Shown piece by piece: positions 51,842-60,421 of a DNA stretch of 64,000 nucleotides. Location: the NCBI GenBank assembly GCA_965238045.1, contig CBDEGU010000010.1, positions 620,001 to 684,000 of the forward strand, given 5' to 3'. The notes beneath the pieces are model-generated. The model had not been told where the DNA came from, did no database searches, and saw nothing but the letters and a program-made list of their open reading frames with translations. Source of the DNA: CBDEGU01 sp965238045. GTDB taxonomy: Bacteria > Acidobacteriota > Terriglobia > Bryobacterales > UBA6623. How positions within the stretch are numbered: position 1 is the first letter of the stretch; every line of letters begins with the position of its first letter. The translations under genes were made by a program, and so were the position numbers.

Positions 51842-52897
51842 TTATTGGATGGTCAGCATGCGCTGAATGGCGGCCTGCGCTTTCTGGCGGGTTTCGGGAT
51901 CGATTTGAACCTCGACGCGGTCGTTCTGGAGCGAGTCGAGCAGTTTCTCGAGCGTGTTCATCTTCATGTACTCGCAGACGGCCTCGCCCGAGACGGCGTG
52001 GAATTTCTTGCCGGGGATTTCCTTGCGCAGCCGGTAGAGCATGCCCTGCTCGGTGCCGACGACAAACTCTTGTTTCGGCGACTGCTCGGCGTGCCGGATC
52101 ATCTGCTCGGTTGAGAGATAGTAGGAACGTTCGTAAGGCGAATTTCCGTTGGTGGTCTTGGCCAGACATGCCGAGGTGCAGCCGCATTCGGGATGCAGCA
52201 GCAGATCGGCGTCAGGATAGCGGTCGAGGGCGTCGTCGAGGGCGCTTTCGCCGATCTTGGCGTGCACATGGCAGGCACCGTCGTAAAGGTCGACGCGATC
52301 GCGATCGACTCCGGTCTGCGACAGGGCCACGGCGCCAAGATACTTGTCGGGCAGGAAGAGAATACGCTTGCCGGGCTGGTGATCGGCGGCATACTGAAGA
52401 ACCTGCGCCGCGTTGCGGGAGGTGCAGACATAGTCGCTGATGGCCTTGGTTTTGGCATCGGTGTTGACGTAGGAAATGATGATCCCTTCCGGATTTTTCG
52501 AAACCCAGTGCGAGATCCGCTCGTGATCGATCGAAGCCACCAGCGAGCAGCCTGGATGGTCGGGCATGTAGACCTTGGCGCGGTCTCCGAGGATGGTTTT
52601 CGCCGTTTCCCCCATGAACCAGACGCCGCAGAAGTCCACGCGGACGGGTTTTTTCCGGGCGACGTACTGGCTCAGGCCCAGCGAATCGCCGACGGACTCG
52701 GCCACTTCCTGCAACTCGGGGTATTGATAGTTGTGCGCTACGATGACCGAACCCTTCTCTTGGGCGAGGCGGCGAACGTCTTGTGAAATCTCAACCAACT
52801 CTTTGACGTAGGCGGAGGTGTAGCGGCCCGGGTAGAGATCTCCCGCATACCGATTAAAGTCCTCGTACCAACGCTCGAAATGAATTCCGTTCCGCAT
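51842..52897 (-). CDS. nadA: Quinolinate synthase
   Basis: 4Fe-4S enzyme condensing iminoaspartate and DHAP to quinolinate in NAD synthesis. IVAHNYQYPELQEVAESVGDSLGLSQYVA, VDFCGVWFMGETAKTIL (first Cys), HPECGCTSACLAKTTNG (second Cys region), GTEQGMLYRLRKEIPGKKFHAV and CEYMKMNTLEKLLDSL (third Cys) are diagnostic. Length 351 aa is typical. It starts 6 bp after the ErpA-like gene, whose product could help load its cluster. nadB and nadC are not in the window. Confidence 0.96.
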   Translation of the reverse strand: MRNGIHFERWYEDFNRYAGDLYPGRYTSAYVKELVEISQDVRRLAQEKGSVIVAHNYQYPELQEVAESVGDSLGLSQYVARKKPVRVDFCGVWFMGETAKTILGDRAKVYMPDHPGCSLVASIDHERISHWVSKNPEGIIISYVNTDAKTKAISDYVCTSRNAAQVLQYAADHQPGKRILFLPDKYLGAVALSQTGVDRDRVDLYDGACHVHAKIGESALDDALDRYPDADLLLHPECGCTSACLAKTTNGNSPYERSYYLSTEQMIRHAEQSPKQEFVVGTEQGMLYRLRKEIPGKKFHAVSGEAVCEYMKMNTLEKLLDSLQNDRVEVQIDPETRQKAQAAIQRMLTIQ

Positions 52898-52903
52898 CTT
52901 GTT

Positions 52904-53224
52904 CTAGGTAATGAAAGACTTGCCGCAGCCGCAACTCTGGGTGGCATTGGGGTTATGAAAGACAAACGCCTGTTCCATTAAAGTGTTCGTGAAATCCAGC
53001 GTGAGGCCGTCCAGGTGTGCGTAGCTCTTCGGATCGACGATCAGCGATATGCCGCCGACATCAAAAACGTGATCGGCCGGGCGCGGTTCGGACTCGAACT
53101 TAAACTTGTAGCTGAGCCCCGAGCAACCGCCGCCGACAACGCCGAGACGCAGGCCGCCGGAGACGTTGTTCTCGTTGAGCATCCCCCGAATGCGGGCTGC
53201 TGCCGCGGGAGTGACATCAATCAT
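52904..53224 (-). CDS. erpA: Iron-sulfur cluster insertion protein (ErpA/IscA type)
   Basis: A 106-aa A-type carrier with all three cluster-binding Cys: GGGCSG and the C-terminal SCGCGKSF. IDVTPAAAARIRGML and LIVDPKSYAHLDGLTLDF complete the HesB/IscA pattern. It lies directly upstream of nadA, an Fe-S enzyme, so a dedicated or convenient supply role is plausible. ErpA, IscA and SufA are hard to separate by sequence alone; the symbol is tentative. Confidence 0.9.
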   Translation of the reverse strand: MIDVTPAAAARIRGMLNENNVSGGLRLGVVGGGCSGLSYKFKFESEPRPADHVFDVGGISLIVDPKSYAHLDGLTLDFTNTLMEQAFVFHNPNATQSCGCGKSFIT

Positions 53225-53435
53225 GAGGCATCTTCTCCTAAAGCCGGTCTTCTCGTAGAGCCGATGAAAGCACGACTTCCATTAAGGAAACCTTGACTCG
53301 CGCCAGCGAGATAACAGGTTCGCCGGAACCAGCGTCGCCGAACCTCATTTCCTGGGCGAGATGAGAGTTCAACAGAAAGCCTCGGATGGCGCTGACTCGT
53401 CATCTCATCCTCAATATAACAGACCGCCAGCACTT

Positions 53436-53440
53436 CACCA
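53436..53440 (+). repeat. Target-site duplication, left copy
   Basis: CACCA, immediately before the IS; the matching copy is at 55048-55052. Confidence 0.7.
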
Positions 53441-55047
53441 AGAGTTGTCCAATACAAGATGATCCTGAAAGGGGGGAGTATTTCCAACACAAGATGATCC
53501 TGAAAGCGACCAAGGAGGGAGGAGGGACACTGCGGGTGAATGCACATCATCATGCAGAAAGTCGAATGTCTCACGCTAGAGCAGATGCGGGAGTTCCTAG
53601 CGGCCAGCGAAGAGCTGGTTTTCACTCTGTCGGGCCGCGGCGAGATCTACAATCTGGTCGAGCGCACCCTTGGCAGGCAGCAGTATCTCGGGTTGCCCAA
53701 GAAAGACAAAGGGGTCGTGCGCCACTATTTAAGCAGGCTGAGCGGACGCAGTCTGCCGCAGATCACTCGCCTGATTGGGCAGTATCGCCAGCAGGGCGCG
53801 GTGCGGCTGAGACAGCCGCGGCGGCGGCGTTTTCCGGCCCGCTACACGCCCGGCGACATCGCCTTGCTGGCAGCAGCCGACGCGGCGCACGAAGGGCTCT
53901 CGGGCCCGGCGGTGCGGCGCATTCTGTGGCGGGAATACAACGTCTATCACAAGGAGGCCTATCAGCGGCTGGCGGAGATTTCTTCCTCCCACATCTACAA
54001 CTTGCGGCGCGGGGCGGCCTATCGCCAGCACCACGTCCATCACACCAGCACCCGCGCCCGCGCCGTGGGCATTGGCGAGCGCCGCAAGCCCGACCATCGC
54101 GGCCGGCCGGGCTACTTGCGGGTCGATACCGTGCATCAGGGCGACACCTCCACCCGCCGGGGGCTCCACCATATCAACGCCGTCGACGCGGTGACGCAGT
54201 GGCAGACGGTGGGCTGCTGCCAGACGATCTCGGAATCGCATTTGATCCCGGTTTTAGAGGCCATGCTGCATCAGTACCCTTTCCGCATCGAGGGGTTTCA
54301 TTCCGACAACGGCTCGGAGTTTCTCAATTACCGGGTCGAGAAATTGTTGAACAAACTGCTGGTGGGGGAGTTCACCAAGTCGCGGGCGCATCGCACAACC
54401 GACAACGCGTTGGTCGAGGGCAAGAATGGGGCGGTGGTGCGCAAACACATCGGACACGAACCGATCGGAGCCGAGCATGCCGAAGAGTTTCAGCGTTTCT
54501 ACATGGCCGAGTTCAATCCCTACTTGAACTACCATCGCCCTTGCGGATTCGCCACCGTGGAGGTGGACGGGAAGGGCAAGCGGCGGCGCCGCTACCGGCT
54601 CGGAGACTACCGCACGCCCTACGAGAAGCTGCTTTCGCTCGATCAATGGGAAAGCTACTTGAAGCCCGGCGTCACGGCTGCTTTTCTGGAGCAGCAAGCC
54701 GGCCGGATGAGCGACACCGAGTGTGCGCTGCGGATGCAGCGGCGCAAGAGAGAACTGCTGGCCGCGAGCCGCTCGCGGTGGTAGGAGGGCACCGCGCAGC
54801 CGGGACCTTCGCTCGCCCTCCGGGCTCCCTGCGGCCCGGCTGCGCGCGGAGGGAAACGGCGGCACGGGGTGAGAGCAAACCCATGGACAGAAACGTGGCC
54901 GCGGACCTGGAGCACGCTCCAGATGAGCGTCCCCCTGCGCCCTCACAGCCCCCTCGCCCCTGCCCCCTAGAAAGGAGATCGCTACCCACCCCTGCACCCT
55001 TACCCACCCAGACCCGTTTCAGGATCATTCTTGGATTGGAAAATGCT
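53441..55047 (+). mobile_element. 1607-bp insertion sequence with integrase-type DDE transposase
   Basis: Ends are AGAGTTGTCCAATACAAG at the left and CTTGGATTGGAAAATGCT at the right, imperfect inverted repeats sharing CCAAT.C.AAG.ATGATCCTGAAA. The left end carries this box twice in tandem (about 53449-53471 and 53484-53506). A 5-bp direct repeat CACCA flanks the element, so the insertion looks recent and complete. A 308-bp relative lies at 21271-21578. It sits between the divergent erpA-nadA and moaA genes. Confidence 0.88.
53540..54784 (+). CDS. DDE transposase, integrase core (IS481/IS3-like supergroup)
   Basis: A 414-aa protein. The N-terminal helix-turn-helix region (about 45-130) has LSRLSGRSLPQITRLIGQYRQQGAVRLRQPRRRRF. 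The retroviral-integrase core (about 190-330) shows the DDE triad: RVDTVHQGD, FHSDNGSEF and VEGKNGAVVRKHIG. The C-terminus has YLNYHRPCGFATVEVDGKGKRRRRY and YEKLLSLDQWESYL. The frame is uninterrupted, so the element may still move. The exact IS family is uncertain; it is not a two-frame IS3 type. ATG 53540 or 53552 could be the start. Confidence 0.88.
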   Translation: MHIIMQKVECLTLEQMREFLAASEELVFTLSGRGEIYNLVERTLGRQQYLGLPKKDKGVVRHYLSRLSGRSLPQITRLIGQYRQQGAVRLRQPRRRRFPARYTPGDIALLAAADAAHEGLSGPAVRRILWREYNVYHKEAYQRLAEISSSHIYNLRRGAAYRQHHVHHTSTRARAVGIGERRKPDHRGRPGYLRVDTVHQGDTSTRRGLHHINAVDAVTQWQTVGCCQTISESHLIPVLEAMLHQYPFRIEGFHSDNGSEFLNYRVEKLLNKLLVGEFTKSRAHRTTDNALVEGKNGAVVRKHIGHEPIGAEHAEEFQRFYMAEFNPYLNYHRPCGFATVEVDGKGKRRRRYRLGDYRTPYEKLLSLDQWESYLKPGVTAAFLEQQAGRMSDTECALRMQRRKRELLAASRSRW

Positions 55048-55052
55048 CACCA
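55048..55052 (+). repeat. Target-site duplication, right copy
   Basis: CACCA, immediately after the IS. Confidence 0.7.
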
Positions 55053-55090
55053 GCGGAAGCCACGAGGAAACCGATAGAATGAGTATCTGA

Positions 55091-55110
55091 GCCCGCTGGC
55101 GGGCCTTTTC
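55091..55110 (+). terminator. Terminator-like hairpin upstream of moaA
   Basis: GCCCG-CTGG-CGGGC followed by CTTTTC, 13 bp before the moaA start. It may end transcription coming from the IS or attenuate moaA. Confidence 0.4.
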
Positions 55111-55123
55111 TCGCTACGATTTC

Positions 55124-56137
55124 ATGCTGCTCGACCGCTTCCAGCGACCGCTGCAAGACCTGCGCATCTCGGTCACCGACCGCTGTAATTTCCGCTGTCT
55201 CTACTGCATGCCGCTGGCCGAGTACGACTGGCTTGAACAGGCGGAAATCCTTAGCTACGAGGAAATCGAACGGCTGACGCGGATCTTCGCCGGCTTGGGA
55301 GTCTCGAAGATTCGCATCACCGGCGGTGAGCCGCTGGTGCGGCGCGATCTCAGCAAGCTGATCGGAAAACTGTCGGTGATTGATGGCGTGACGGACCTGT
55401 GTCTCACGACCAACGGGGCACTGCTGGCCAGCCGAATCGATGCCCTCAAGGCGTCGGGGTTGCGGCGCGTGAACGTCAGCATCGATACGCTCAAACCCGA
55501 ACGGTTCCGAGCCATCACGCAGCGCGGGAAACTCGAACCGGTGATCGAAGGTCTGCTGGCCGCGAAGCAGGCCGGGCTGGCGCCCATTAAGCTGAACGCG
55601 GTGATCGAGAAGGGGGTCAACGATGACGAGATCGTGGACCTGGCCGAGTTTGCCCGCCGGCACGGTTTCGCCATGCGCTTCATCGAGTACATGGATGTAG
55701 GCAACGCGAACCACTGGCAGTCCGACCGTCTGGTTTCGAAAGAAGAGATCCTGCGAGTGATCGGCGAGCGGTATCGTCTGCGTCCCGCGCGCGGCGACCG
55801 CGGCGGGGCTCCTGCGGAAGGTTACGAATTCGAGGACGGCGGCGGGGAAATCGGAGTGATCGCCTCGGTCAGCGAGCCATTTTGCCGGAGCTGCTCCCGC
55901 ATGCGCCTGACGGCGAATGGACAGCTGGTCACCTGTCTTTTCGCCGCGCGAGGCCACGATCTCAAGGCCATGTTGCGAGCGGGAGCGAGCGACCAGGAAG
56001 TGAGCGGGGCGATTCGGTCGGTCTGGACCGCCCGAGAGGACCGCTATTCCGAGCAGCGGCTGGCGCTGCTGCAATCCGAAGCTGGCTACCAGCCGGAAAA
56101 TCACAAAAAAATCGAGATGATCCGCTTGGGCGGCTAG
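55124..56137 (+). CDS. moaA: GTP 3',8-cyclase
   Basis: Radical-SAM enzyme starting molybdopterin synthesis. N-terminal SAM cluster CxxxCxxC in ISVTDRCNFRCLYCMPL, then ILSYEEIERLTRIFAGLGVSKIRITGGEPLVRRDL, FIEYMDVGNANHW, the second cluster (FCRSCSRMRLTANGQLVTCLF), and the functional C-terminal Gly-Gly (RLGG). Length is 337 aa. moaC and other Moco genes are not adjacent. The IS inserted about 75 bp upstream may have separated it from its native promoter. Confidence 0.96.
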   Translation: MLLDRFQRPLQDLRISVTDRCNFRCLYCMPLAEYDWLEQAEILSYEEIERLTRIFAGLGVSKIRITGGEPLVRRDLSKLIGKLSVIDGVTDLCLTTNGALLASRIDALKASGLRRVNVSIDTLKPERFRAITQRGKLEPVIEGLLAAKQAGLAPIKLNAVIEKGVNDDEIVDLAEFARRHGFAMRFIEYMDVGNANHWQSDRLVSKEEILRVIGERYRLRPARGDRGGAPAEGYEFEDGGGEIGVIASVSEPFCRSCSRMRLTANGQLVTCLFAARGHDLKAMLRAGASDQEVSGAIRSVWTAREDRYSEQRLALLQSEAGYQPENHKKIEMIRLGG

Positions 56138-56189
56138 CCCACTTTTCTCACCACGTGGCCCGGCGAAGTGGAGGGGCGAGGTGCGTGAG

Positions 56190-56288
56190 AGGCCCGTCAG
56201 TACGAGGCGCGCGTCGCTTGACGAGCACAGGCGTACTTGACAGTACGTTGAGCACGGCGAGCAAGCGCAACGAAGGAATGGCGGGCCT
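56190..56288. repeat. REP-like nested palindromic element
   Basis: Three nested arms: AGGCCCG (56190-56196) with CGGGCCT (56282-56288), CGCTTG (56215-56220) with CAAGCG (56262-56267), and CGTACT-TGAC-AGTACG (56232-56247). It fills most of the moaA-rpiB gap and can fold as one long hairpin on either strand. No second copy is seen in the window. Confidence 0.55.
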
Positions 56289-56375
56289 ATCGCGTGCTTC
56301 GGTCGTCAGGGGGTGAGAGATGCGGGCTAGCGCCGTCCGGGCAGGGAAGCGAGATTTCAGGTAGAATCGAGCCTT

Positions 56376-56828
56376 ATGAAAGTGGCCATCGGCTCGGATC
56401 ACGGGGGCTTCCCGCTGAAAAAGGAAGTCGCGCAGTTGCTGGCGCTCGATGGGCACCAAGTCATCGACCTCGGCGCGCATGCATACGATGCCAGCGACGA
56501 CTACCCGGATTTCGCGCTGGCCGTGGCGAGGGCGGTGGTGGCGGGCCAGGCCGATCGCGGAATCATCTTATGCGGAAGCGGGGTGGGTGCGTCGGTGGCG
56601 GCCAACAAGGTGACCGGCATCCGGGCCGGGCTATGTCACGATACCTACTCGGCGCACCAGGGCGTGGAACACGATGACATGAATGTGCTGTGCCTCGGAT
56701 CGAGGGTCATCGGAGGATCCCTGGCCGCGGAACTGGTGCGCACCTTTGTTGGCGCGAGGTTTTCCGGCGAGGAGCGTCACCGGCGCCGCCTAGACAAGGT
56801 CTTGGCCGCCGAAGCCGGAGACCGCTAA
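56376..56828 (+). CDS. rpiB: Ribose-5-phosphate isomerase B
   Basis: A 150-aa LacAB/RpiB protein interconverting ribose-5-P and ribulose-5-P. MKVAIGSDHGGFPLKKEVAQLL, VIDLGAHAYDASDDYPDFA, the catalytic Cys in GIILCGSGVGASVAANKVTGIRAGLCHD, and HDDMNVLCLGSRVIGGSLA are all canonical. The downstream esterase starts 50 bp later on the same strand. Confidence 0.95.
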   Translation: MKVAIGSDHGGFPLKKEVAQLLALDGHQVIDLGAHAYDASDDYPDFALAVARAVVAGQADRGIILCGSGVGASVAANKVTGIRAGLCHDTYSAHQGVEHDDMNVLCLGSRVIGGSLAAELVRTFVGARFSGEERHRRRLDKVLAAEAGDR

Positions 56829-56878
56829 AAACCCCGGCGCGAGCAGGGCTTCCCATTGACGGACAACCCATACCGGCC

Positions 56879-57523
56879 ATGCCCGACATTGTTTATCTTC
56901 ACGGTTTCGCTTCCAGTTCGGATTCGGAGAAAGGCCGTTTCTTCCATAACCAGTTTGGAATGATCGGAACGACGGTTCATCAGCCGGAGCTGGTCACGGG
57001 ACCGTTTCACAAAACCACGATGACCGCGCAACTGGGAGTCGTGGACCGGGCGATTCGCACGCATCGGCCGTCGATGGTGATCGGTTCGAGTTTGGGTGGT
57101 TACCTGGCGGCGCTCTATGGGGCGCGGCATCCTGATCTGGTGCCGGTGGTGGTGATGCTCGCGCCCGCCTTTGATTTTGTGCGGCAGTGGATTCACAAGC
57201 TTGGGCCGAAGGCGCTCCAGAAGTGGCGCCAGACCGGCAAGCTGTCGGTCTATCACCACGGCCAGCGGCGGATGGAGGATTTGGGATACGGGTTTTACAC
57301 CGACGCGATACGATACGAGGCCTGGCCTAAACTCCGCCAGCCGGCGCTGATCTTTCACGGCCAGTATGACGACGTGGTCTACCCATCGAGTTCGGTCCAA
57401 TATGTCTGGAGCAACATGTTGGCGGAAATGGAACTGGTGGAATCGGGTCACGAGCTGACCGGCGTGCTGGATGAAATCTGGCCGAAAATGCTGCAATTCT
57501 ACCGGCGGGCTGAACCTTTTTGA
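56879..57523 (+). CDS. YqiA-like alpha/beta-hydrolase (esterase)
   Basis: From ATG 56879 (MPDIVYLHGFASSSDSEKGRFF) the 214-aa protein is a small esterase: HGFASS oxyanion region, nucleophile elbow VIGSSLGGYLAALYG, FHGQYDDVVYP for the catalytic Asp, and ESGHELTGVLDEIW for the His. This is the YqiA/UPF0227 pattern. The frame is open to 56690 but overlaps rpiB and lacks family sequence. Substrate unknown; likely a short acyl ester or thioester. Confidence 0.9.
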   Translation: MPDIVYLHGFASSSDSEKGRFFHNQFGMIGTTVHQPELVTGPFHKTTMTAQLGVVDRAIRTHRPSMVIGSSLGGYLAALYGARHPDLVPVVVMLAPAFDFVRQWIHKLGPKALQKWRQTGKLSVYHHGQRRMEDLGYGFYTDAIRYEAWPKLRQPALIFHGQYDDVVYPSSSVQYVWSNMLAEMELVESGHELTGVLDEIWPKMLQFYRRAEPF

Positions 57524-57552
57524 AGGCCGCGGACGTATCCTGTAGATAGGCG

Positions 57553-58107
57553 ATGGAGCCTTCGCCCAGAGTTTTGGTTGATGGCGCGCTCCGCGATCCG
57601 GAGGCGTTTGGGGAGATTATCGACCGCCACAAGTCGATGGTCTATAGTCTTGCGTACCATTTTTTTCATAGCCGGGCGGTAGCCGAGGACGTGGCTCAGG
57701 ATGTCTATCTCGAGCTGTTTCGAAATCTGCACCGGATCAAAACCGACCTGCACCTGTCGTTTTGGCTGCGGCAGGCCGTGACGAGAAAGTGTATCGACTA
57801 CACCCGGCGCTTGAAGCATCGGCGGTATCAGCCGCTGGAGGAAATAAGAGAGCCAGGTGTTGAGCCGAAACAGGCAGACCCGATTCTTGCCGCGACATTG
57901 AGGAAGAAGGTCGGCTCCTTGCCTGAAAAGATGCGGATGGTGATTATCTTGCGCTTCCAGGAGGATATGAAGCTCAGCGAGATTGCCGAGACGCTTGCCA
58001 TGCCGGTGAATACCGTGAAGACGACGCTTCGCCGGGCGTTGGAGCGGCTCAGAGAGAAATCGGCGGAACTCCAAGGGGAACTTTGTTATGGATCGGCTCG
58101 AAGGTGA
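57553..58107 (+). CDS. ECF-type RNA polymerase sigma factor
   Basis: A 184-aa sigma-70 family protein with region 2 (FGEIIDRHKSMVYSLAYHFFHSRAVAEDVAQDVYLELFRNL) and region 4 (LPEKMRMVIILRFQEDMKLSEIAETLAMPVNTVKTTLRRALERLRE), typical of the ECF group. It overlaps the next gene by 20 nt, and that small membrane protein is a candidate regulator. Its own target promoter cannot be deduced from one sequence. Confidence 0.94.
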   Translation: MEPSPRVLVDGALRDPEAFGEIIDRHKSMVYSLAYHFFHSRAVAEDVAQDVYLELFRNLHRIKTDLHLSFWLRQAVTRKCIDYTRRLKHRRYQPLEEIREPGVEPKQADPILAATLRKKVGSLPEKMRMVIILRFQEDMKLSEIAETLAMPVNTVKTTLRRALERLREKSAELQGELCYGSARR

Positions 58108-58444
58108 ATTGAGGAAGCTCCATGTCCGGCGGCCTCCACCGGCGGGCTTCACCTCGCGTGTGATGGAGCGGGTGAGAGAGGAGGCGCGGATCCAGGATGG
58201 GGGGGGCCGGCATTCGCGGGCCCAGCATGCGCGGTATGCGGGGCCGAGGTTCTGGAGGTGGGCGGCCATCGGAGCCATCGCGGCGTCGCTGATGGGAGGC
58301 GTGTATGTCCAGCAGCACCGTGCGCGGCAGACGCGGATCGTGGCCGAGCAGGCGCAGGCCGACATTTTGTTTTCGCTTCAGTTCGCCGGGGTCAAGATCA
58401 ATCAAGCCAGGGACTTCATTATCCGGCCGGGTTCGGGGGAGTGA
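58088..58444 (+). CDS. Small single-pass membrane protein, candidate anti-sigma partner
   Basis: A 118-aa protein: an N-terminal Arg/Glu-rich cytoplasmic part (MDRLEGELRKLHVRRPPPAGFTSRVMERVREEARI), one membrane segment (WRWAAIGAIAASLMGGVYVQQ) and a C-terminal segment with QADILFSLQFAGVKINQARDFI. The layout and the 20-nt overlap with the ECF gene fit an anti-sigma-like role. There is no zinc-binding HxxxCxxC motif, so it is not a standard zf-HC2 anti-sigma. Confidence 0.75.
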   Translation: MDRLEGELRKLHVRRPPPAGFTSRVMERVREEARIQDGGGRHSRAQHARYAGPRFWRWAAIGAIAASLMGGVYVQQHRARQTRIVAEQAQADILFSLQFAGVKINQARDFIIRPGSGE

Positions 58445-58449
58445 CCGCG

Positions 58450-59031
58450 ATGAAAATAGCAAGGGTATTTGCTCTCGTACTTTGGCTGGGCGTTCCGGCA
58501 TGGGCTCAGTCCGGCGCGCAGATCAAGATGGATCTGCAACAGCTCGAGGATTCCGCCGACAAGGTGGTCATCGTACATCTAGAGGGTAAGTCGCTGGAGG
58601 GAGGCAAAATCCTGCTCCTCAAGAAGAGCTTTACCGAGCCGGTAAAGAAGCTGCTCAGCGGCCTGAAAGGCATCTACGTGCGAAGGTTTTGGTTCAGGCG
58701 GGGCCAGAGCTACAAGAGCGAAGACGTAGATCCCATTCACGAGCAGATGACGAAGCCGGGCTGGACTTCCGTTGTGAATGTAAAGGATCGCGGGAAGTCC
58801 CAGACCGTATCGGTCTATTCCTACGTAGAGGATGAAGAAGTGGCGGGTGTGACCGTGGTTTCCGAGGATAAACAGGAAGTGACGGTCGTCAATATCGTCG
58901 GGTCCGTCGATATCGAAACGCTCTCGCTGCTGGGTGAGAGCATCGGCATCCCCGCGATGACGCTGGCTACCATCGAGTTGATTCCGAAGAAGAAGCCTTT
59001 GCCAGCGCCGCCCGGCCCCGAGGCGAAATAG
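58450..59031 (+). CDS. DUF4252-like secreted protein
   Basis: From ATG 58450: signal peptide MKIARVFALVLWLGVPAWAQ, then about 170 aa with SADKVVIVHLEGKSLEGGKILL, LLSGLKGIYVRRFWFRRGQSY, WTSVVNVKDRGKSQTVSVYSYVEDEEVAGVTVVSEDKQEVTVVNIVGSVD. This resembles the DUF4252 family, often found next to an ECF sigma and anti-sigma gene. The three genes overlap or nearly abut, so they form one operon. Function unknown, probably envelope-related. Confidence 0.78.
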   Translation: MKIARVFALVLWLGVPAWAQSGAQIKMDLQQLEDSADKVVIVHLEGKSLEGGKILLLKKSFTEPVKKLLSGLKGIYVRRFWFRRGQSYKSEDVDPIHEQMTKPGWTSVVNVKDRGKSQTVSVYSYVEDEEVAGVTVVSEDKQEVTVVNIVGSVDIETLSLLGESIGIPAMTLATIELIPKKKPLPAPPGPEAK

Positions 59032-59193
59032 AGCGCCCGAGCGCCGCGGGACGGCGTGCATCCGCCGCGCGAATCCTCAAGCGAGAGCGCCATGGCCGGA
59101 GAGCGCCGTCAGGGTCGGCCGTGACCCTCCAACGGTACGCCCCATCCGCCCGTTGCGGCTGACTCGCGGGATCGAGACGAACGTGCGGGCCGG

Positions 59194-60246
59194 CTACGGC
59201 GCGATGGCCACGCCCCAGGGCCGCTCGCCGGCCGGGATTTTCGTGATGACCTTCATGGTTTCCAAATCGACGACCGAGACGTCGTTCGAGGGACCGTTGG
59301 CGGTGTAGAGCGTCTTGCCGTCAGGCGTGATGGCGATGCCCCAAGGCCGTATTCCCACCTCGACCGAGCCCAGTTCTTGATAGCTCGCCGCGTCGAAAGC
59401 AACGATCATGCGTCCGCGGCCGGTGCTGACGTAGAACCGCTTGCCGTCCGGCGAGACGACCACGCCCATCGGCCGGACGTTTTCTCCCGTCATCTCGATG
59501 GTGTGGATCACTTCGTGGCCGGCCGTGTCGACGACCGCGACCGAGGCGCCGTTTTCGGACGTGATATAGGCGCGGGAGCCGTCGGGAGAAAACGCGGCCG
59601 CGCGGGGCCGGTATCCGACCTTGAAACTCTTGAGGATCGTGTCGCCGGCGGTGTCGATGACAAAGATCTCACTGTCGCTTTCCGACGTTACATAGACCGT
59701 TGAGCCGTCCGGGCTGATGGCGACGCCCTCGGGTTCCTCGCCGACCGGGAGCGTTTTCAAAATTCTGTCGCTGGCAATGTCCAAGACCGAGGCCAAGCCC
59801 TCGTCTTCGTTGGCGATATAGAGCTTGCCGCCGTCCGCGCTGACGGCGAGTTGCTCGGGGTCGGAGCCGCCACCGAGAATGCGGTCGAGCTTGTTGCGGC
59901 CAATATCGAAGACGCCGATCCCGTCGGCTTCCTTGTCGGCGGGCGGAAGAGTATCGCGATCGACGCCCGGGCCGGCGAAGGGCGATCCGCTCAAGGCGAC
60001 GTAGAGTTTCTGTTTGTCCGGGCTGAGCTGTATTCCGCGGGGGCGTTTCCCCAGAGGAATGGTTGCGATCACGGTGTTCGAGCCCGCGTCAATGACCGTC
60101 ATATCGCCCGATGCCTCGTTGGTGACATAGACCGTCCACGAGGAGCGCCCGGGCTGGGCCGCTGGCTCGACGCCGGACGAGCCGCCGCAGGCACTCAGAG
60201 CGGCCAGCGCCATACCTATCGACCACGAAAATAGAAGCTGTTTCAC
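59194..60246 (-). CDS. YVTN-type beta-propeller lipoprotein
   Basis: GTG 60246 (VKQLLFSWSIGMALAALSACGG) gives a lipoprotein signal with lipobox LSAC. The mature protein is built of about seven 40-45-residue blades: SWTVYVTNEASGDMTVIDAGSNTVIATIPLGKRPRGIQLSPD and relatives, with GxxP.G.A.SPDG.xxYV and VVDxxxxxVxxx repeated. This matches YncE/surface-layer YVTN proteins, which bind ligands or DNA in the periplasm in some cases. Role unknown. It is convergent with the DUF4252-like gene. Confidence 0.9.
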   Translation of the reverse strand: MKQLLFSWSIGMALAALSACGGSSGVEPAAQPGRSSWTVYVTNEASGDMTVIDAGSNTVIATIPLGKRPRGIQLSPDKQKLYVALSGSPFAGPGVDRDTLPPADKEADGIGVFDIGRNKLDRILGGGSDPEQLAVSADGGKLYIANEDEGLASVLDIASDRILKTLPVGEEPEGVAISPDGSTVYVTSESDSEIFVIDTAGDTILKSFKVGYRPRAAAFSPDGSRAYITSENGASVAVVDTAGHEVIHTIEMTGENVRPMGVVVSPDGKRFYVSTGRGRMIVAFDAASYQELGSVEVGIRPWGIAITPDGKTLYTANGPSNDVSVVDLETMKVITKIPAGERPWGVAIAP

Positions 60247-60421
60247 ACGTTCCTCCGATCCGTCACCGAGGCCCACCGCCATGGCGCCGGACTGGATGAC
60301 CAGGTTCCTGCCTCGTTGTGTTCGTGCTCACTATACAAGAGGCCCGCCCGATACCGCTGGTGGCCGGGGCGTTCTACCATAGGAAGACGAAGCTACAGGA
60401 AGACGAAGGAGGAAGTTTCCG

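Noticed and set aside
53386..55077. 563-aa open frame spanning the IS
   Set aside because: It lies over the clear DDE transposase in another frame and has shadow-type Arg/Ala/Gly-rich composition.
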